A stretch of DNA of 64,000 nucleotides, taken from NCBI GenBank assembly GCA_021292165.1, contig CM037880.1:223726467-223790466 (forward strand). Direction: 5' to 3'. The notes under the pieces were generated by a model. The model made no database searches. It was not told the origin of the DNA and was given only the letters and a program-made list of their open reading frames with translations. A program made the translations under genes and the position numbers. Each line of letters begins with the position of its first letter. Positions within the stretch are counted from its first letter, which is position 1. Shown here piece by piece: positions 45,301 to 50,369 of the stretch. Origin of the DNA: Shinisaurus crocodilurus. Its lineage: Eukaryota; Chordata; Lepidosauria; Squamata; Shinisauridae.

Positions 45301-48300
45301 ACAACACATATTGATTTAATGGATGTAAATGGAATAACAACCCACAAAAAAGAGAACAGGGTAATGAAACTGATATAAGCCCGTGACTATCCTTGAAACC
45401 CTTGAGAAAGGCAAATATTGCACGAAACAAGAAGTCCAAACCGGTTTCTTGTTGGGGAAAAAAACAAGTGAGGATACGGAGAATATCAGGCTTCTGGAAA
45501 CCATTCCAAGGAGAAATAATGCTTTAAGCCACTCAAAAAGAAAAAACGGAGAGGAAAGCTCACTTGAAGGCCATCTCAAAAAATAAGAGTAAAGGCTGCA
45601 GCAACTCCATGAAGACAAAGAAAAAACAAAGGAAGGTTTTCATTAACTCTATAAAAATACAGCAAGTTTGGTGGATGCTAAACCCCTGAAAGATAAGGGG
45701 GTGATTACCATTGGATATAATTATACATGCTGTATACTCTGTGTTACAGCATGATTAGTGAACAGTTTGTAAAGTTTGATTATTGAAAAGTTTTTAAAGT
45801 TTATATAAATATTAAATCAATATGTGTTGTAAAAAAAGTTAAAAATTCCAAAAATAGAAAAAGAAAGTTTAAATATAATGATTGAACATGTATTGTTAAA
45901 AAGTTAAATTTTTTTTAAAAAATAGATAAAAGAAAGTTCTATCACGGTGGTGTTTTCACACTTTCTTTGATATACTCATATTTCCGTGATTCTCCTTTGT
46001 TATCAGCTAGTTGTAAGTAAGTCATTGGCTTATATTGCTTGCTGCTATTTAGTGTTAATATAATTTCAAAACAGTTTATGTTTAATATAGTTGTGTGCTC
46101 TGGTGTGAGGGATGGCCTTGGAGAAAACTGAGTTTTTAATGTCTTCTTGCACCTTCAGCACTTATTGAGTCTTAATGTCTTGCCAGCTAAGCCATGGAGG
46201 GGCCGAGGAGGGGGCACCATTACCGGGCTGTGCTTCGGGCATCAGCTGGCCTTAATCCGGCCCTGCCTGGAGCCCTCGCAGGGTGGGTCTCATGACTGGG
46301 CGGGGGGGGGGGCTTTTGCATATGCACAGAGGCATGGGTACAAACATGGTACCCTTGAGCAAGGCTTCCAGCCACGAAATAACACCCGGATTCATTCATG
46401 TCAGAGGCCTGCCGTGGCCTCAGGGTTGGTTTCGTGCCTAAGCGCAGCAGGAGGAGGAGCGGGGAGAATCGGGAGCAGTCCCGTCCTTGCCCCGGCCCTT
46501 GAGTGGAAGCAGCACCATGGGGCACCGACGTAGCTGAGGCGCTGAGCCCTCGCTCACCTGGATCCCTGTTGCAGCCCACTTCCCTTCGGGCCTTTGCTTT
46601 GTCTCTGGTTCCAGGGCATCCCGGATAACCCCGGGATAAACCAGCGAGCCTTGGAGACTCTCTATCGGGAGATGGGAGCCAAGGAGGAGGCCTGGAAATA
46701 CTCGGTCAGCCTCAGTATGGTGGAGATCTACAATGAGGTGATCAGGTGAGAGGCGCCCCACCCACCGCGAGTGCAGACCTTGCCCTTGGAAGACATCCCA
46801 CTCCCTTCTCCACGGGAGGGCGGAAAGGAGCGGGGCCTTGCTGGAGTGTCGCCCGTCATGGCATTGGCGGTGTGTGGGTCCCTCTAGCAACAACCCTGTG
46901 GCATTTGTCTCGGAGAAAACACAAGTGGACCCACAGAGGTGACTCAACCGTGCAGAGTCCGATGGCTGTCTGCTCCAAGGGACAATTTTTATTTTATTTA
47001 TTTATTATATTTATCAATCGCCCATCTGGCCGGTCGCCCGGCCACCCTGGGCGATGTACAATTAAAATACAGTAAAACACAATAAAATATAATAATTAAA
47101 ACAATATAAAAATTCTCATTAAAAACCTAACCCACCCCATATTCCCGCCTGAACAGCCATGTTTTTAATGCACGGCGGAAGCTCATCACGGAGGGGGCAT
47201 GGCGAAGGTCACTAGGGAGGGAGTTCCATAATGTGGGGGCCGCCACAGAGAAGGCCCTCTTCCTAGTCCCCACCAGCCTGGCTGCTCTGGCTGATGGGAT
47301 AAGGAGAAGGCCGTCCGTGGCAGACCTTGTTGAGCGGCCTACTTGATGTTGCTGGAGGCGCTCCTTGAGACAATGGCTTTGCAGGCTCTCTCCGGCAGAG
47401 AAGGGTCCTTCCCAGCCAGGCGTCTCCTTCCTCCCATGGGCTACAGCCTCTCCCAGTCTGTATGAACAGAGTCCGGATGCTGAGCCAGCTCTCCAGTGTC
47501 TCAAGGGGGTGAGTTGGAGAGGGTGTAGCAGAGGTGTGCTCTCCGGATTCTGAATGGCAGCCCTGGGGTCACGCTGGCTCAGCTTGTCTGAGCGTGGAAA
47601 GCTAAGCAGGGTCAGGCCTGGTTATTACTTGTATGGGAGACTCCCTCCTCTAGTTTCCTGCATTGAGCAGGGGGGTTGGACTCGATAGCCTTGTAGGCTC
47701 CTTCCAACTCTATGATCTATGAGATCTATCCTTATCTATATTTGGAAAGATAATGGGGGTCTTTTCTAAGTCGCTGCTGATGCAACTGTGCTCGCCGTGC
47801 TCTGGATCCAGCCGCCTTTCTGCAGATTTAAGGAGATGCCCGTCTCATGCCTGCCAAGGGCTTTTCTGCCCAGCGTCCCTGGGAGGCTGGATTTTGATGG
47901 AAGAGTGCGAGCAGCCCTTCTTTCTCCCTCCCTCCCTTTAGGGATCTACTTGCCAAGGACCCCCAAGAGAAACTGGATGTCAAGCTGAGTCCGGATGGGA
48001 GCGGCCAGCTGCATGTCCCAGGGCTGACCAGCGTGGAGGTGCATGGCCTCCGTGAGATCAGAAAGGTAGCCACGTGGGACTCTTGGCAACCAGCTCAGGG
48101 GGCTAGTGTGTGTCTGACCGCACACTTCCCCACCCACTGGCACGAGGGCAGTGTGCCTGGGCCCGAGGCTGTGGTGGAGGGAGGCGCGTTGCGCTTTGGA
48201 GAGGTGTGTGTGTGTGTGTGTCTGGGGTGGGGTGGGGTATCACCCCTCACACTCTCAGATTGGGGGAGGGAGGGGCGTGCAGGAAAGTGCCTGTAAGTGT

Positions 48301-49727
48301 GCGATAGGGCTGTGCAGCCTTTTGGGCAGCAGCAGCTTATGGCTGGGTATGCAGGGAGCTGTAGGCCAGCAACATCTGGGGACCCGAAGTTGGAGAGCCC
48401 CGGTTCAGGGTCACGGGATCAACCTGGCCCCTCCTTTTGCCTCCCCCGCCCCCCCAGATGCTCTCCTTGGGAAAGCGGAACCGGGCGACCCATTCCACCC
48501 ACATGAATGAGCGCAGCTCCCGCTCGCACGCTCTGCTCACCGTCACCATCGCCGGGACCGAGCTGGCCAGCGGCACCAAAGTCACAGGTACCGGCTGTGT
48601 CTGCTCCTGGTTTGGGCAGGGCCCTTCCTTCCCTAAGGCAGAAGGCCCAAATCGGGGTGGCTCCGAAGAAGTCAGTGGAGCAGCAAAGTCATTTGGAGCC
48701 TCTCCAGGTGCCTGTGGCATCCTCAGTGGGCCAGGGGGGGGGTCCCTTTCGGCCTGGGGGCCAAATTCCTTCTCAGAGAAGCTCTGCAGTGCCGCATTCC
48801 AGTGATGCAGAAGGCAAAAGAGGGCAGGGCCCGCCCAAATGCCCAGAATACCAGCACATTTTGGCCTAAAGCTCCTACATTTTGGCCTAAAGTGTTTCAA
48901 CCTCTCCAAGGGGGGGGGGGGGAAGACCTGCGCAAAAGCTGGGACAGCAAGTGCTGGAGAGAGGGGGACTGGGGACTCGGGGGGGGGGGACAGGACTCCA
49001 GAGGGCTGGATTTGGCCCCCAGGCAGGCCTGATGATGCTCGACACCGGTGCTCTAGCCTCTCAGGCTGACAGACTCTGGCCAGCTTGCTCCTGGGGGAGG
49101 GATGCCTCCCCCCGTCTGCTGTGGGGGCTGGGGAAAGGCTGGCGCTGCCCTCCTGGCCTGGCACAGTTTCTCTCTGCCGTCCCTTTCCCGCTGCTTCCGG
49201 TACCCGGCACCACCTCGGTCCCATCCGCCCTCTTTCCCTGCAACTCTCCGCATGGCCTTTGCTGCTGGGGTGGCCCGATTCCAGCCTTCCCCGGCCTGCT
49301 GCCTCCCCCATGTGTTGAATGACAGTTCCCATAATCCCCAGCCAGCATGGCCCTCGTCAGCCAGCGAAGTCTCCCCCCCCCCGGCGACAGTCAGGCCACA
49401 CTGGACAGTAGCGGCGAGGCTGAAGGGGCCACCTCCGGCCCGAGGCCTCTCAGACTCCGAGGCCCCGTTCCCACACAGTCTCGTCCTCCCCAGGGAAGCT
49501 GAACCTGGTGGACCTGGCCGGCTCGGAGCGGGTGTGGAAGTCCGGAGCCCAGGGCCAGCGGCTGAAGGAGGCCCAGAACATCAACAAGTCCCTGCTGGCC
49601 TTGGGGGAGGTGATCCAGGCGCTCCGGGCCAAGCAGGCTCACGTGCCCTTCCGCAACTCCAAGCTCACCTACCTGCTGCAGGACTCCCTGGGCAAAGGAA
49701 GCAAGACCATCATGATGGTGCAGGTGC

Positions 49728-49770
<43 letters not shown>

Positions 49771-50275
49771 TGCGGCTGCTGGGCCAAGGTGGGGGACGCG
49801 AGGGGGGGGGCATGCCAGGCAACGGTCAAATGCGGAGGGGGAAGTGCCCTCTCCAGGGGCTCTGGCTACATGCCCGGGCAGCAAATGGCCTCAGGCCCGT
49901 GACTGGCTGCAGGGGAAATCCGTTTCTTGCCCTCTGCCGTGAGAAGAGACCTTGCAAGGTACCCCTCTGAAGGGGTGGGGTGGGGTGCTGGATGGCATTG
50001 CGTGTCAAAATTGCTGGGATTTTGGCAGCAGGGGATGGGTGATCCAATGAGGCCCCACCAACCCCAGGAAGTTGCCCACCCCTGCTGAGTGGAGACTGCT
50101 TTGCTCACAAAGAAGTTATTCCTGATATGCAAGTGTCACAGCTATTTAACAGTACACAGCAATGATGCCTAAGAATTAGGAAGCTGAAGATCACCAAGCT
50201 CCAAAGAAGGCATGTAGAATGACATTCAGAAGGGCCATTTGCCCAAACGTGATGGATGGCTAAATGGACCACAGT

Positions 50276-50369
<94 letters not shown>

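Noticed and set aside
48337..49332. 331-codon open frame on the - strand
   Set aside because: It is antisense to KIFC2 exon 17 and flanking introns, is G+C-rich and low in complexity, and matches no family.
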